Origin: Ruegeria meonggei
GTDB taxonomy: Bacteria > Pseudomonadota > Alphaproteobacteria > Rhodobacterales > Rhodobacteraceae
Length of the DNA: 64,000 nucleotides
Direction: 5' to 3'
NCBI RefSeq assembly: GCF_900172215.1
Contig: NZ_FWFP01000003.1
Span: forward strand, 186,001-250,000
The position numbers were made by a program, and so were the translations under genes. Shown here piece after piece: positions 8,243 through 17,328 of this stretch. Within the stretch, counting starts at the first letter, position 1. Each line of letters opens with the position of its first letter. The notes beneath the pieces are model-generated. The model was not told where the DNA came from. It saw nothing but the letters and a program-made list of their open reading frames with translations, and did not search any database.

Positions 8243-8418
8243 CGCCCCGACTCTGACCGGTTCCATCAAGGGCATTTCCATTTTGATACAGCCCGTCGTC
8301 GCAGCGGATCAATCTGCCGCTAGCAGATTCGCCAGATGCGCCTGGGCAAGATTTGTCATTGCCTGTGTTCGTCACTGCTCCGGCCTTTAAGTCGACCCGT
8401 CGCTTGGATTTGGGGGAT
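8243..8418 (+). repeat. Direct repeat copy B
   Basis: Second copy of the 6631-6807 segment. It carries an orphan extensin 3' end (around 8253-8322, ending with the same Asn/Ile-Cys-Arg and stop region) and the first bases of the GST remnant (CGCTTGGATTTGGGGG, 8401-8416). It lacks the upstream extensin gene and ends inside the 3' end of the membrane-protein gene on the other strand. The 270-bp gap 8114-8386 holds nothing else recognised apart from the Hint gene leader. Confidence 0.75.
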
Positions 8419-9364
8419 TGTCGTTGAAACGCTCAAAAAACCGGGCCAGTCCCACCAAAGGGTTGACATAGGGCAATGTGTTAAGCGCTGCAGCACCTTG
8501 GCCATCCGTTCTGGCCAATCTGCCGTACAAATGATCGCCGCCGTAGTCCTGTAACCAAAACCCAAGGTCTTCATAGAAACTACGCCGACTTCTTTCCGTA
8601 CGGGTTTCACAAATTGCTGCAGATCCATTGGCCTGAACACTCAGACGTTCCACATCGACGTTCGCTTCGTCCTCGACCAAAAAGAACACCGAGATGATTT
8701 GGCTGTATTCGCCCTCCTGTTCAATTCTGCATTTATAGTGGAGTTCTTCGATCTCGGGTTCGTATGTTTGCGGGTTCACGGTGTTTGTCGTCATCGATAC
8801 TGAAAACACCCCGTCTACCCCCGCCGGACCTACCTTGTAGTACCCATCATCGCTGTCGGAGGTGGTTTTTAGGATCTGAAACGCCTTGTCGGCGGGCATG
8901 TCGTAGCAAATGCGCGATGTCCATTGGGCAAGACCGTACGGTATCTCGCGAACCGTGTCAGGAAGCCAGTTCAAGCCAAGCCAAAGAAATATACTTCCGA
9001 ATACAGTTCCGAAAAGTATCCAGGCCACAACCATGCTCTGGTTCTGTGCAGGGGCAAAGTCCGGCAGCGTTTCAATGAGTGGCAGGAACATCAGAATAAG
9101 CCCCAATATCAGCGCTGTTGACAGGGTCTCCCACCAGACGCGCGGATAGATCATCACCAATGCAAGGATGGATAATGTACCGACCAAAGCGACACTGGCA
9201 CTGGCAAACGAATGTGCCAGCACGTCAGACGGTCCGAAAAGGTAAACGCCAACGGCCCATTGCGCGAAAAAGCTGATCAGACTGACAAGTATTAGCCTAC
9301 GCAACCGGTAAATTCGGTATAAATATCTGTTTTGCAACGAATACGCTTCACTATTTGCTTTCAA
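8387..9364 (-). CDS. Membrane protein of unknown function, four predicted transmembrane segments
   Basis: 325 residues. Hydrophobic segments lie near 24-44, 52-72, 78-96 and 110-132. A soluble region of about 190 residues follows (rich in beta-type patterns such as EELHYKCRIEQEGEYSQII and ISVFFLVEDEANVDVE). I do not recognise a family. The last codons and the stop lie inside direct repeat B, so the native C-terminus may have been replaced. The ATG at 9364 is taken as the start. Confidence 0.6.
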   Translation of the reverse strand: MKANSEAYSLQNRYLYRIYRLRRLILVSLISFFAQWAVGVYLFGPSDVLAHSFASASVALVGTLSILALVMIYPRVWWETLSTALILGLILMFLPLIETLPDFAPAQNQSMVVAWILFGTVFGSIFLWLGLNWLPDTVREIPYGLAQWTSRICYDMPADKAFQILKTTSDSDDGYYKVGPAGVDGVFSVSMTTNTVNPQTYEPEIEELHYKCRIEQEGEYSQIISVFFLVEDEANVDVERLSVQANGSAAICETRTERSRRSFYEDLGFWLQDYGGDHLYGRLARTDGQGAAALNTLPYVNPLVGLARFFERFNDNPPNPSDGST

Positions 9365-9450
9365 TATGCACCCAATTTGGGCGAAATGTTGTCGGCACGC
9401 ATGCTGCCCGTTCTTTGGATATTGCGTCGGCCCGTTAATACGTCTGCAAA

Positions 9451-9735
9451 TTACCCCTCACCCTGCACCAGCACATCCAACATGGCTGAGATATCCTCGA
9501 TTTCTTCCGCGATCACATGGGTCACCGAATGCGCCCGCTGCATCCGGCCTGTGACCCGCAACAGCCGCCCCGAGATTACCGCGCGGCGGAAGCGTTCGTA
9601 GATCTTGCGCCAGACCACCACGTTCACGATCCCGGTCTCATCCTCAAGCGTGACAAAGATCACCCCTTTCGCCGTGCCCGGCCTTTGCCGCAGGATTACC
9701 AGCCCGGCCACAGCCACCCGCGCGCCCTCGGGCGG
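9451..9735 (-). pseudogene. dnaE2: Orphan C-terminal (OB-fold) fragment of error-prone DNA polymerase DnaE2/ImuC
   Basis: The minus-strand frame reads GARVAVAGLVILRQRPGTAK, then VIFVTLEDETGIVNVVVW, then a segment ending VTHVIAEEIEDIS. This matches the extreme C-terminus of DnaE2, the polymerase of the SOS-inducible imuA-imuB-dnaE2 mutagenesis cassette. The polymerase, PHP and finger domains are absent: upstream codons to 9963 look unrelated, and no imuA/imuB is near. It is most simply a deletion remnant; expression as a lone OB domain cannot be ruled out. Confidence 0.82.
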
Positions 9736-9883
9736 GTCATCCAGACGATTGGCGGGCAGACAGGCTGGTGGGCGCGGCCAGTTCCGGTTCGACGTTTTCG
9801 CGTGGGCAGAAGCAACAAGCATGAGAACAAAAATAGAACATAATGCAGGAAAGTCCAGCCACGGCGTACGGAGTCGCAAATGA

Positions 9884-10272
<389 letters not shown>

Positions 10273-10273
<1 letters not shown>

Positions 10274-11025
10274 TGCACTCAAAAGCGCCGCGCCAACCCG
10301 CGTGCCACTGGCGCCCTCGGGCTCGCGGCGCGTGGCTGGCCTTGTGCTTCTGGCTCACAGGCACCTTTTCTGCGGTCGCTGCGGACGCAATCGTATCTGC
10401 CCGTTTCACCCATGCCACCACACGCTACGCCCATGGCGTCTTGGGGGATAAGGTCGAGTACGGTGCGTTAGAGCTGACCCTCCGCAATCGGGTCCTGGTG
10501 CTGCAACTGCCCTCCGACCGGGTCTTCGAGGATCTCGCCCCCAGATTGGTGGATGTTGATCTGGACGGAAAACTCGAGGCCATAGTGGTCGAAACCCACA
10601 TAGCTGCCGGTGCCCAGCTAGCGATTTACGACGCAAGCGGCACCAAGATTGCGGCAACCCCGCATATCGGCACCCGGTTCCGCTGGCTTGCCCCCGTTGG
10701 TGCCGCAGACCTGGACGGTGACGGGTATGTTGAAATCGCCTATGTCGACCGCCCGCATCTGGCAAAAACCCTGAGAATCTGGCGGTTTACCCGCGGTAAA
10801 TTCACTGAAATCGCCGACCTGCCCGGCCTGACCAACCACAAAATCGGTGAGGATTTCATCAGCGGAGGTTTACGGGATTGCGGCAACGGGCCGGAACTTA
10901 TCGTCGCCAACGCTGATTGGAGCGAGATTGTCAGCGTGTCTTACGATCAGGAATGGCAACGGCACCGGCTGGGCCCGTTTTCGCAGGCGAATCTGGATCG
11001 GGCGATGGCCTGTCAGACGCTTTGA
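10273..11025 (+). CDS. Exported FG-GAP/VCBS repeat protein
   Basis: 250 residues starting in the ferredoxin stop codon (TGATG overlap). A basic N-terminus followed by a hydrophobic core (WLALCFWLTGTFSAVAAD) looks like a signal peptide of about 37 residues. The mature part has beta-propeller-like repeats with calcium-type loops DVDLDGKLEAIVV and AADLDGDGYVEIAY. Probably periplasmic; the function is unknown. Coupling to a ferredoxin is notable but unexplained. Confidence 0.75.
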
Positions 11026-11026
11026 A

Positions 11027-11048
11027 GCAGCCCGCGCCAGCGGGCTGC
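11027..11048. terminator. Perfect hairpin between convergent genes
   Basis: GCAGCCCGC-GCCA-GCGGGCTGC, a perfect 9-bp stem with a 4-base loop, starts 2 bp after the VCBS gene and lies 62 bp from the end of purD. Neither strand has a long T-run, but the position between convergent genes suits a terminator or RNA 3'-end stabiliser. Confidence 0.55.
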
Positions 11049-11109
11049 CCGGCCCAAGGCCTGTGGCGTTGCATCTTTGATGCAGTGTCAGGGCGCGGGA
11101 GCCCCTGGC

Positions 11110-12372
11110 TCAGAGCGCGCGCCAACCGATATCGCTACGGAAAAACCCGTCCGGCCAGTCAATACCACCCACCATCGCATAGGCCTGGTCTCGCGCGTCC
11201 TGCAGGCTGTCACCCCGCGCCGTGACGTTCAGAACTCGCCCGCCTGCGGACACAACCTGACCATCGGATTGCTTTGTACCCGCATGGAAGACCATATTCT
11301 TGCTGTCCTCAGGTAAGTTATCCAGCCCTTTGATCACGCTGCCTTTTTCATAAGAACCGGGGTAGCCTTCCGCCGCAATCACAATGGTCAGCGCGTGATC
11401 ATCCGCCCAGTTCACGCGCGCCTTGTCCAAACGCCCTTCGGCAGCTGCGTGCATCAGATCCATCACCTGCGCACCAAGGCGCATCATCAGCACCTGACAC
11501 TCCGGGTCGCCAAAACGCACGTTGTACTCCACCAGACGGGGTTGGCCGTCTTTGATCATCAGCCCTGCATACAGAACGCCCTGAAACGGCGCGCCACGCC
11601 GCTTCATCTCGGCCACGGTAGGGCGGATGATCTCATCCATCGCGCGCGCTTCGATCTCAGCGCTCAACACCGGTGCCGGTGAATAAGCGCCCATGCCGCC
11701 TGTGTTCGGGCCGGTATCGCCTTCACCCACGCGTTTGTGGTCTTGGGCTGTGCCAATAGACAGGATGTTTTCACCATCACATAGCACAAACAAGGATGCC
11801 TCTTCGCCTTCCATAAATTCTTCGATCACAACCTCGGCCCCTGCCCCGCCAAAGGCACCGCCGAACATATCGTCAATGGCGTCCAGAGCGTCTTGCTCCT
11901 CCATCGCCACGATTACACCTTTACCTGCCGCCAACCCGTCGGCCTTGACGACAATCGGTGCGCCCTGTTCGCGGATGTAGGCCTTGGCTGGCGCGGCTTC
12001 GGTGAACCGCGCATACCCCGCAGTGGGCGCGCCCGAAGCATCACAGATTTCCTTGGTAAAGCTCTTTGAAGCTTCCAACTGCGCCGCAGCCGCCGATGGT
12101 CCAAACACCAGCACGCCTGCTTCGCGCAAACGATCCGCTACACCTGCTGCCAATGGTGCCTCGGGGCCAACAATCACAAAGTCAATTGCGTTCTCTTCGG
12201 CAAAGCTGACAACCGCGCCGCCATTCTCGATATCCAGCGCAGCGCAATCGGCGATTTGCGCGATCCCGGCATTGCCCGGCGCAACAATCAGACGGTCGCA
12301 TTTGGGGTTTTGCATCACCGCCCAGGCCAGGCTGTGTTCGCGCCCACCACTGCCGAGAATGAGGATATTCAT
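11110..12372 (-). CDS. purD: Phosphoribosylamine-glycine ligase PurD
   Basis: 420 residues of the ATP-grasp superfamily. It makes glycinamide ribonucleotide from phosphoribosylamine, glycine and ATP in purine synthesis. The N-terminal MNILILGSGGREHSLAW is diagnostic; central motifs include VVKADGLAAGKGVIVA and YNVRFGDPECQ. The start is the ATG at 12370-12372; upstream in-frame codons are not family-like. It is divergent from xseA across a 75-bp shared promoter region. Confidence 0.96.
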   Translation of the reverse strand: MNILILGSGGREHSLAWAVMQNPKCDRLIVAPGNAGIAQIADCAALDIENGGAVVSFAEENAIDFVIVGPEAPLAAGVADRLREAGVLVFGPSAAAAQLEASKSFTKEICDASGAPTAGYARFTEAAPAKAYIREQGAPIVVKADGLAAGKGVIVAMEEQDALDAIDDMFGGAFGGAGAEVVIEEFMEGEEASLFVLCDGENILSIGTAQDHKRVGEGDTGPNTGGMGAYSPAPVLSAEIEARAMDEIIRPTVAEMKRRGAPFQGVLYAGLMIKDGQPRLVEYNVRFGDPECQVLMMRLGAQVMDLMHAAAEGRLDKARVNWADDHALTIVIAAEGYPGSYEKGSVIKGLDNLPEDSKNMVFHAGTKQSDGQVVSAGGRVLNVTARGDSLQDARDQAYAMVGGIDWPDGFFRSDIGWRAL

Positions 12373-12447
12373 GAATGCTCTCCGATCTGCTTGGCCTCGC
12401 CTTGCGCGCGTTCTAAGCTGGGCAGGCATTTGACACAAGGCGCTGAA

Positions 12448-13941
12448 ATGTCCGACCTGCTAGACGACCCCATTCCCGGCCAAAACACCCCTGAATACTC
12501 CGTTTCGGACATCTCGGGCGAGGTAAAGCGCACGTTGGAGGGCACGTTCGGGCGAATCCGGGTGCGAGGTGAGGTTGGGCGCGTGTTCAAGGCGCGGTCA
12601 GGCCATCTGTATTACGACATCAAGGACGATCGGAACGTGCTGGCCTGCACCACGTGGAAAGGTCAGGTCTCGGGCCTGTCCGTGGTGCCCGAAGAGGGGC
12701 TGGAGGTTGTCGTTACCGGCCGCCTGACCGCATTTGGCGCGCAGTCCAAATACAACCTGAATGTTGATGAGGTCGCCGTCGCCGGACAGGGCGCGCTGAT
12801 GGCGTTGCTGGAAAAACGCAAAAAGCAGCTTGAGTCCGAAGGTCTGTTCGCGGCTGAGCGAAAACAGTCCTTACCCTACCTGCCCCAGATTGTCGGTGTC
12901 GTCACCTCGCCCTCGGGCGCTGTCATCCGCGATATTCTGCACCGCCTGCGCGACCGGTTTCCCCGCAAGGTGCTGATCTGGCCAGTGGCGGTTCAAGGCT
13001 CAAACTGCGCGCCTGAGGTCGCCAATGCGATCAACGGTTTCAATCAGTTGACACCCGGCGGTTCTTTACCCCGCCCCGATCTGATCATTGTTGCCCGTGG
13101 CGGTGGGTCAATCGAGGATCTTTGGGGCTTCAACGAAGAGGTTGTCGCGCGCGCGACGGCCGCGTCTACGATTCCCCTGATTTCGGCCGTGGGGCACGAA
13201 ACAGACACAACTTTGATTGATTTTGTCTCGGACCGCCGCGCGCCAACACCAACTGCCGCCGCCGAACTGGCCGTACCTGTGCGGATGGAACTGCTGGCCT
13301 GGACAAGAGAACAAGGCGCGCGCCTGTCCCGCGCGGCCTCTGATGCCGTTCAGCGCCGCAGCCAGCGCCTGCGTGATTTGTCTCGTGCTTTGCCACGCCC
13401 GGACAGCTTGTTGAACACTCCGCGGCAACGGCTTGATTTGATTGCAGATCGTCTGACACCAGCGCTAGAGCGTGGGGTTCAGAACCGTCACCTGCAGGTC
13501 GTGAAGCTTTCTGCCCATTTACGCCCTTCGACCCTGCGCAATCTTGTGACTACGCGGCGTGAAGCGGTGCGCAACCTGTCCTCGCGCCTGTCCTTACGGC
13601 CCATTCGGCGCGAAGTCGACGTACAGCGCCAGGCCCTTACCCAACTGGGCGACCGCATGAACACGGCGCAGTCAACGCGACTGGATCGGATGCGGCAGCA
13701 ACTGGAGGCCACAGACCGACTGCGTGAAACGCTCAGCTACAAGGCAACGTTGGAACGCGGATACGCTGTGGTCCGCGCAAAGGATCAAGTGGTCACGACA
13801 AAGGAACAGGCCGCGAAACACGATACTCTTCAGATTGAGTTCGCGGACGGAGTTTTGACCACCGGTCAAACGCCAACTGCCCGAACCGGCACAAAGGCAG
13901 CACCCAAAAAAGACGCGCCGGATCAGGGGTCACTATTCTGA
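12448..13941 (+). CDS. xseA: Exodeoxyribonuclease VII large subunit XseA
   Basis: 497 residues. An N-terminal OB-fold (about 15-115) is followed by the catalytic domain with VVARGGGSIEDLWGFNEE and SAVGHETDTTLIDFVSD, then a long helical region. With XseB it degrades single-stranded DNA in repair. The start is the ATG at 12448 (MSDLLDDPIPG); earlier in-frame codons overlap the divergent purD start. The protein ends QGSLF, which fits the QxxLF sliding-clamp-binding pattern. Confidence 0.95.
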   Translation: MSDLLDDPIPGQNTPEYSVSDISGEVKRTLEGTFGRIRVRGEVGRVFKARSGHLYYDIKDDRNVLACTTWKGQVSGLSVVPEEGLEVVVTGRLTAFGAQSKYNLNVDEVAVAGQGALMALLEKRKKQLESEGLFAAERKQSLPYLPQIVGVVTSPSGAVIRDILHRLRDRFPRKVLIWPVAVQGSNCAPEVANAINGFNQLTPGGSLPRPDLIIVARGGGSIEDLWGFNEEVVARATAASTIPLISAVGHETDTTLIDFVSDRRAPTPTAAAELAVPVRMELLAWTREQGARLSRAASDAVQRRSQRLRDLSRALPRPDSLLNTPRQRLDLIADRLTPALERGVQNRHLQVVKLSAHLRPSTLRNLVTTRREAVRNLSSRLSLRPIRREVDVQRQALTQLGDRMNTAQSTRLDRMRQQLEATDRLRETLSYKATLERGYAVVRAKDQVVTTKEQAAKHDTLQIEFADGVLTTGQTPTARTGTKAAPKKDAPDQGSLF

Positions 13942-13952
13942 CCCCGCAAGGC

Positions 13953-14348
13953 TCAGACCCCGACGTCAGGCCCGTAACACACCATCTCTTCGTCGATATC
14001 TTCGGCCTCATACAACTCGGTCTGCGCCGGGTCGCCTTCGAACTGCGCGGCCAGACCGTTGCCTGAGCGGGTGAAGACCCAACATTGCGGGTCCAGGCGA
14101 TCTTCGTAGAGAAAACAGATCTGATTATTTCTCTCGTACCAGATCCCTTCCTTGCAATCGCCATCCAGAAACGACCAGATGACCCGCCGGTTGGGCATAT
14201 AGCGCTCGACTCCGTAAACCTGCCCCTCAAACCCGTAAAACAGGGTTTTGCCCTGAGTGTAGTCATCAAACTCCGCCCCAGAGAGCGCGGATTGGGACAC
14301 GGCCATATGCGCAGGCACGGTCAAGAGAATCGCTAGGTATCTAATCAT
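13953..14348 (-). CDS. Small secreted protein of unknown function
   Basis: 131 residues. A signal peptide (MIRYLAILLTVPAHMAVS) is followed by an acidic Cys-containing domain (DGDCKEGIWYERNNQICFLY, later DPQCWVF and EEMVCYG). Four cysteines suggest two disulfides in the periplasm. It resembles short hypothetical proteins seen in Rhodobacteraceae; no function is known to me. It is convergent with xseA, with an 11-bp gap. Confidence 0.7.
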   Translation of the reverse strand: MIRYLAILLTVPAHMAVSQSALSGAEFDDYTQGKTLFYGFEGQVYGVERYMPNRRVIWSFLDGDCKEGIWYERNNQICFLYEDRLDPQCWVFTRSGNGLAAQFEGDPAQTELYEAEDIDEEMVCYGPDVGV

Positions 14349-14448
14349 GGTTCCATTTTGTCAGATGCAATTGCGCAGGGCCAATCACCAATTCCACAGA
14401 TCATCCTGCCTTAACGTCACCGGTTGAGTTTCCCTGGCCCCCGGTACG

Positions 14449-15123
14449 ATGCTGCGCAAAACGCATCGTGCAAGGGACACTATTTTGACAACCGCACTCT
14501 TTTGGATCGCGGCCGCATGCGCGCTGGCTTATTTCCCCATGGCACCCCGCCCGGCCAGTGCCATGCGCTCTGTGCTCAAGACCACATCCGTAGCGGTACT
14601 TGCGGCGATTGCTTTACTGACGAACGGCCCGATGCTGTTGGTTCTGGCTCTTGCCCTATGCGCTGTCGGCGATGCGCTGCTATCGCGGGACAGTGACAGC
14701 ACTTTCATGGCCGGGATTGGCGCATTTGCCGCTGGGCATCTGGCCTATATCGCCCTGTTCCTGACCCATCCCAACAGTGACCTCTCAGTGGTCCTGAACA
14801 AGCCCGGCTATTTCTGGTCCCTCCTCCTCCTCGGCATCGTTGCGACGACTCTGCTAGCCCCCCGTGCCGGAGACCTCAAAGGGCCGGTTCTGGGTTATAT
14901 TCCGATCATTCTGGGCATGGGCGTTACTGTTCTGGCGCTGCCCGAAACCGGGACATTGCGCTGGGCCTTGCCTGCCGCACTGGCCTTCATCGCGTCTGAT
15001 CTGATCCTGGCGACCGAAAAATTCTTATTGCCCCCCGATCATCCAGCGCACCGGATCACCCCCTTCATGGTTTGGGGCCTCTACTGGGCTGCCCAGGCCG
15101 GGTTGCTTATTGCGCTCTCCTGA
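14449..15123 (+). CDS. YhhN/TMEM86 family membrane protein (lysoplasmalogenase-like)
   Basis: 224 residues with about seven hydrophobic segments. Family features are CAVGDALLSR near 70 and FIASDLILATEKF near 185, holding the conserved acidic residues. Animal TMEM86 members hydrolyse lysoplasmalogen; bacterial members are largely uncharacterised. The start is uncertain: the ATG at 14449 gives the listed length, but a TTG at 14485 has a better ribosome site (AAGGGACACTATT). Confidence 0.78.
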   Translation: MLRKTHRARDTILTTALFWIAAACALAYFPMAPRPASAMRSVLKTTSVAVLAAIALLTNGPMLLVLALALCAVGDALLSRDSDSTFMAGIGAFAAGHLAYIALFLTHPNSDLSVVLNKPGYFWSLLLLGIVATTLLAPRAGDLKGPVLGYIPIILGMGVTVLALPETGTLRWALPAALAFIASDLILATEKFLLPPDHPAHRITPFMVWGLYWAAQAGLLIALS

Positions 15124-15181
15124 CCCTTTGCAACTGCCGCAAATCCGCATTAGGTGAAGTGAACACCTGCGGAGACCAAAA

Positions 15182-16321
15182 ATGGCGTTATTCTCAAAGC
15201 TCAAGGACAAGCTGTTCAAATCCTCGTCCCGCCTCGAACAGGGGCTTGAGGCCATCGTCGAAGACGGGGGCGAGGAAACACCGACGCCAGATCCGATCAT
15301 CCCCGAACCGGACCCACAGCCGGAACCGGTGCCAGAACTGCCCCAACCAGAACCTGTTCCCCAGCCGGTTGAAACGCCCGAGCACATGCCTGTCGATCCT
15401 ACCCCAGCCCCGCCACCGCCCGAGGCTGCGCCCGCCAAAGGTGTTCTGGGTCGCCTGTTTGGCCGCACAGAGGCCGCGCCAGTTGTGCGCCGCACGCTGG
15501 ATGATGACATGCTGGAACAGCTCGAAGAGCTGCTGATTGCATCCGACATGGGCGTCGACACCGCCCTGCGCGTTACCTCAAACATGGCCGAGGGGCGATT
15601 TGGCCGCAAACTGTCCATCCAAGAGATCAAGCAGTTGCTGGCCCAGGAAGTGGCCCGCGTAATGGACCCTGTCGCCAAACCCATGCCCATCTATCCCAAA
15701 CGCCCCCAGGTCGTGCTGGTCGTGGGCGTCAATGGATCAGGCAAAACCACCACCATCGGCAAACTGGCCAGCCAGTTCAAAGCCGCAGGGAAGAAGGTCG
15801 TGATCGCGGCTGGCGATACATTCCGCGCGGCAGCCGTCGAACAATTGCAGGTCTGGGGGGACCGCGCAGGTGTACCCGTCCTGACTGCTCCCGAAGGATC
15901 AGATCCGGCTTCACTGGCCTATGACGCCTTGACCCGAGCACAGGAAGACGGCGCCGACCTGCTGATGATCGACACTGCGGGCCGTCTGCAAAACCGCACC
16001 GACCTGATGGAGGAACTGGCCAAAATCGTCCGCGTCATCCGCAAAAAAGACGAAACCGCCCCCCACAACACCCTGCTGGTCCTGGATGCCACCACCGGCC
16101 AGAACGCGCTGAACCAAGTGGACACGTTTCAGAAGCTGGCCGACGTCTCTGGCCTGGTTATGACCAAGCTGGACGGCACAGCCAAGGGCGGCGTACTGGT
16201 CGCACTTGCGGACAAGTTCGGCCTTCCCATCCACGCCATCGGTGTCGGAGAACAGATCGACGACCTCGCCCCGTTCGACCCCGAGGAATTCGCCGCCGCT
16301 CTGACCGGGTTGGAAACGTGA
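15182..16321 (+). CDS. ftsY: Signal recognition particle receptor FtsY
   Basis: 379 residues. It docks SRP-ribosome complexes at the inner membrane for co-translational insertion. The N-terminal A-region (about 30-82) is acidic and Pro-rich with PEP repeats, followed by the NG GTPase domain: P-loop GVNGSGKTT (182-190), DTFRAAAVEQL, DTAGRLQN and TKLDGTAKGG. The length is normal. A repeat-type GC hairpin lies just downstream. Confidence 0.96.
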   Translation: MALFSKLKDKLFKSSSRLEQGLEAIVEDGGEETPTPDPIIPEPDPQPEPVPELPQPEPVPQPVETPEHMPVDPTPAPPPPEAAPAKGVLGRLFGRTEAAPVVRRTLDDDMLEQLEELLIASDMGVDTALRVTSNMAEGRFGRKLSIQEIKQLLAQEVARVMDPVAKPMPIYPKRPQVVLVVGVNGSGKTTTIGKLASQFKAAGKKVVIAAGDTFRAAAVEQLQVWGDRAGVPVLTAPEGSDPASLAYDALTRAQEDGADLLMIDTAGRLQNRTDLMEELAKIVRVIRKKDETAPHNTLLVLDATTGQNALNQVDTFQKLADVSGLVMTKLDGTAKGGVLVALADKFGLPIHAIGVGEQIDDLAPFDPEEFAAALTGLET

Positions 16322-16329
16322 TCCGCCGC

Positions 16330-16381
16330 TTCATCTGGTTATAATATCCTCGGGGGGTGCCGGGGGGCAGACAGCCCCCCA
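16330..16381 (+). repeat. Interspersed repeat unit with GC hairpin downstream of ftsY
   Basis: CTTCATCTGGTTATAATATCC followed by two G-runs and the hairpin GGGGGGC-AGACA-GCCCCCC. The same two-part layout recurs at 33914-34022 in both orientations. Its position right after the ftsY stop suggests a mobile or dispersed repeat that also works as a terminator. Confidence 0.65.
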
Positions 16382-16409
16382 CTTTCTCCATCAGCGAAAG
16401 ACCCAAGTA

Positions 16410-17312
16410 TTGAGCGACTGGCTGATCTCCCTCGAAGGTACCGAAGCAGGTCACCAGCTCGCCCTTGGTCTCGCCCTGATGGCCGCTTTCCTGCACGCTG
16501 TCTTCGGAGCGCTGCAAAAAGGCCGCCACGATCCATGGCTGTCGCGTGGTGCCATCGACGCCAGTTATTGCCTGATGGCTGCACCGTTCGCGTTTTTCGT
16601 GGTGCCCTGGCCGGAGCCCTATATGTGGCCCATCTTCGCCACCGTCTGGTTAATCCATGTCGCCTACAAAGTGCTGCAAGCGATGGCTTACACCAAGGGG
16701 TCCTATACCGTAGTCTACCCCGTCGTTCGCGGTACCGGTCCGCTGTTCACTGTCATTGGCGCGTACCTATTGTTCTCTGAAACGTTCACTGGTGCCCAGT
16801 GGTTTGGCGTGGCTGTCTTGCTGGCCGGTATCTTCGGTCTGGCCATCTATAACTTGCGCTTTCTCGAGACCAATCGCGAGACGCTGGGCATCGCGCTGGC
16901 GTTGGCGGTGGCAACAGGCCTTTTTGTGGCGCTTTACACCACCTATGACGCCTACGGCATCCGCGCGACCGCCGATCCGTTTACATTCCTGGCCTGGTTT
17001 TTCATGATCGACGGGGCAACGATGCCGATCTACGCCTTCCTTAGATGGCGCGCCATGGTCAACCGCCCAACGGTCGGGCCGCTAATGCTGCGTGGATTGG
17101 CTGGCGGTATCATCGCGCCTCTGTCCTTTGGGTCAATCATGCTGGCAACCCGGCTAGACAAGGTCGGCGAAGCTGCTGTCTTGCGTGAGACCTCGACCGT
17201 CTTTGCCGCCCTGATCGGGTGGTTGGTTCTGAAGGAAACTGTCGGTCCGCGGCGGATTGCGTTGATGGCATTGATTGCATTGGGCGCCGTAATAGTTGAA
17301 ATGGGCGGGTAA
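16410..17312 (+). CDS. EamA/DMT-family transporter
   Basis: 300 residues with about ten hydrophobic segments in two EamA halves (VYPVVRGTGPLFTVIGAYLL in the first; VLRETSTVFAALIGWLVLKE in the second). It is probably an inner-membrane metabolite exporter; the substrate is unknown. The open frame begins at a TTG (16410) without a clear ribosome site; a later start around ALMAAFLHAV would trim about 22 residues, so the start is uncertain. It is followed 16 bp later by yciB. Confidence 0.82.
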   Translation: MSDWLISLEGTEAGHQLALGLALMAAFLHAVFGALQKGRHDPWLSRGAIDASYCLMAAPFAFFVVPWPEPYMWPIFATVWLIHVAYKVLQAMAYTKGSYTVVYPVVRGTGPLFTVIGAYLLFSETFTGAQWFGVAVLLAGIFGLAIYNLRFLETNRETLGIALALAVATGLFVALYTTYDAYGIRATADPFTFLAWFFMIDGATMPIYAFLRWRAMVNRPTVGPLMLRGLAGGIIAPLSFGSIMLATRLDKVGEAAVLRETSTVFAALIGWLVLKETVGPRRIALMALIALGAVIVEMGG

Positions 17313-17328
17313 GCAGCAGGAAACCGTT

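Noticed and set aside
6631-8418. Direct repeats as ends of an insertion sequence
   Set aside because: The repeats consist of gene fragments in direct orientation, there is no transposase between them, and no terminal inverted repeats or target duplications were seen.
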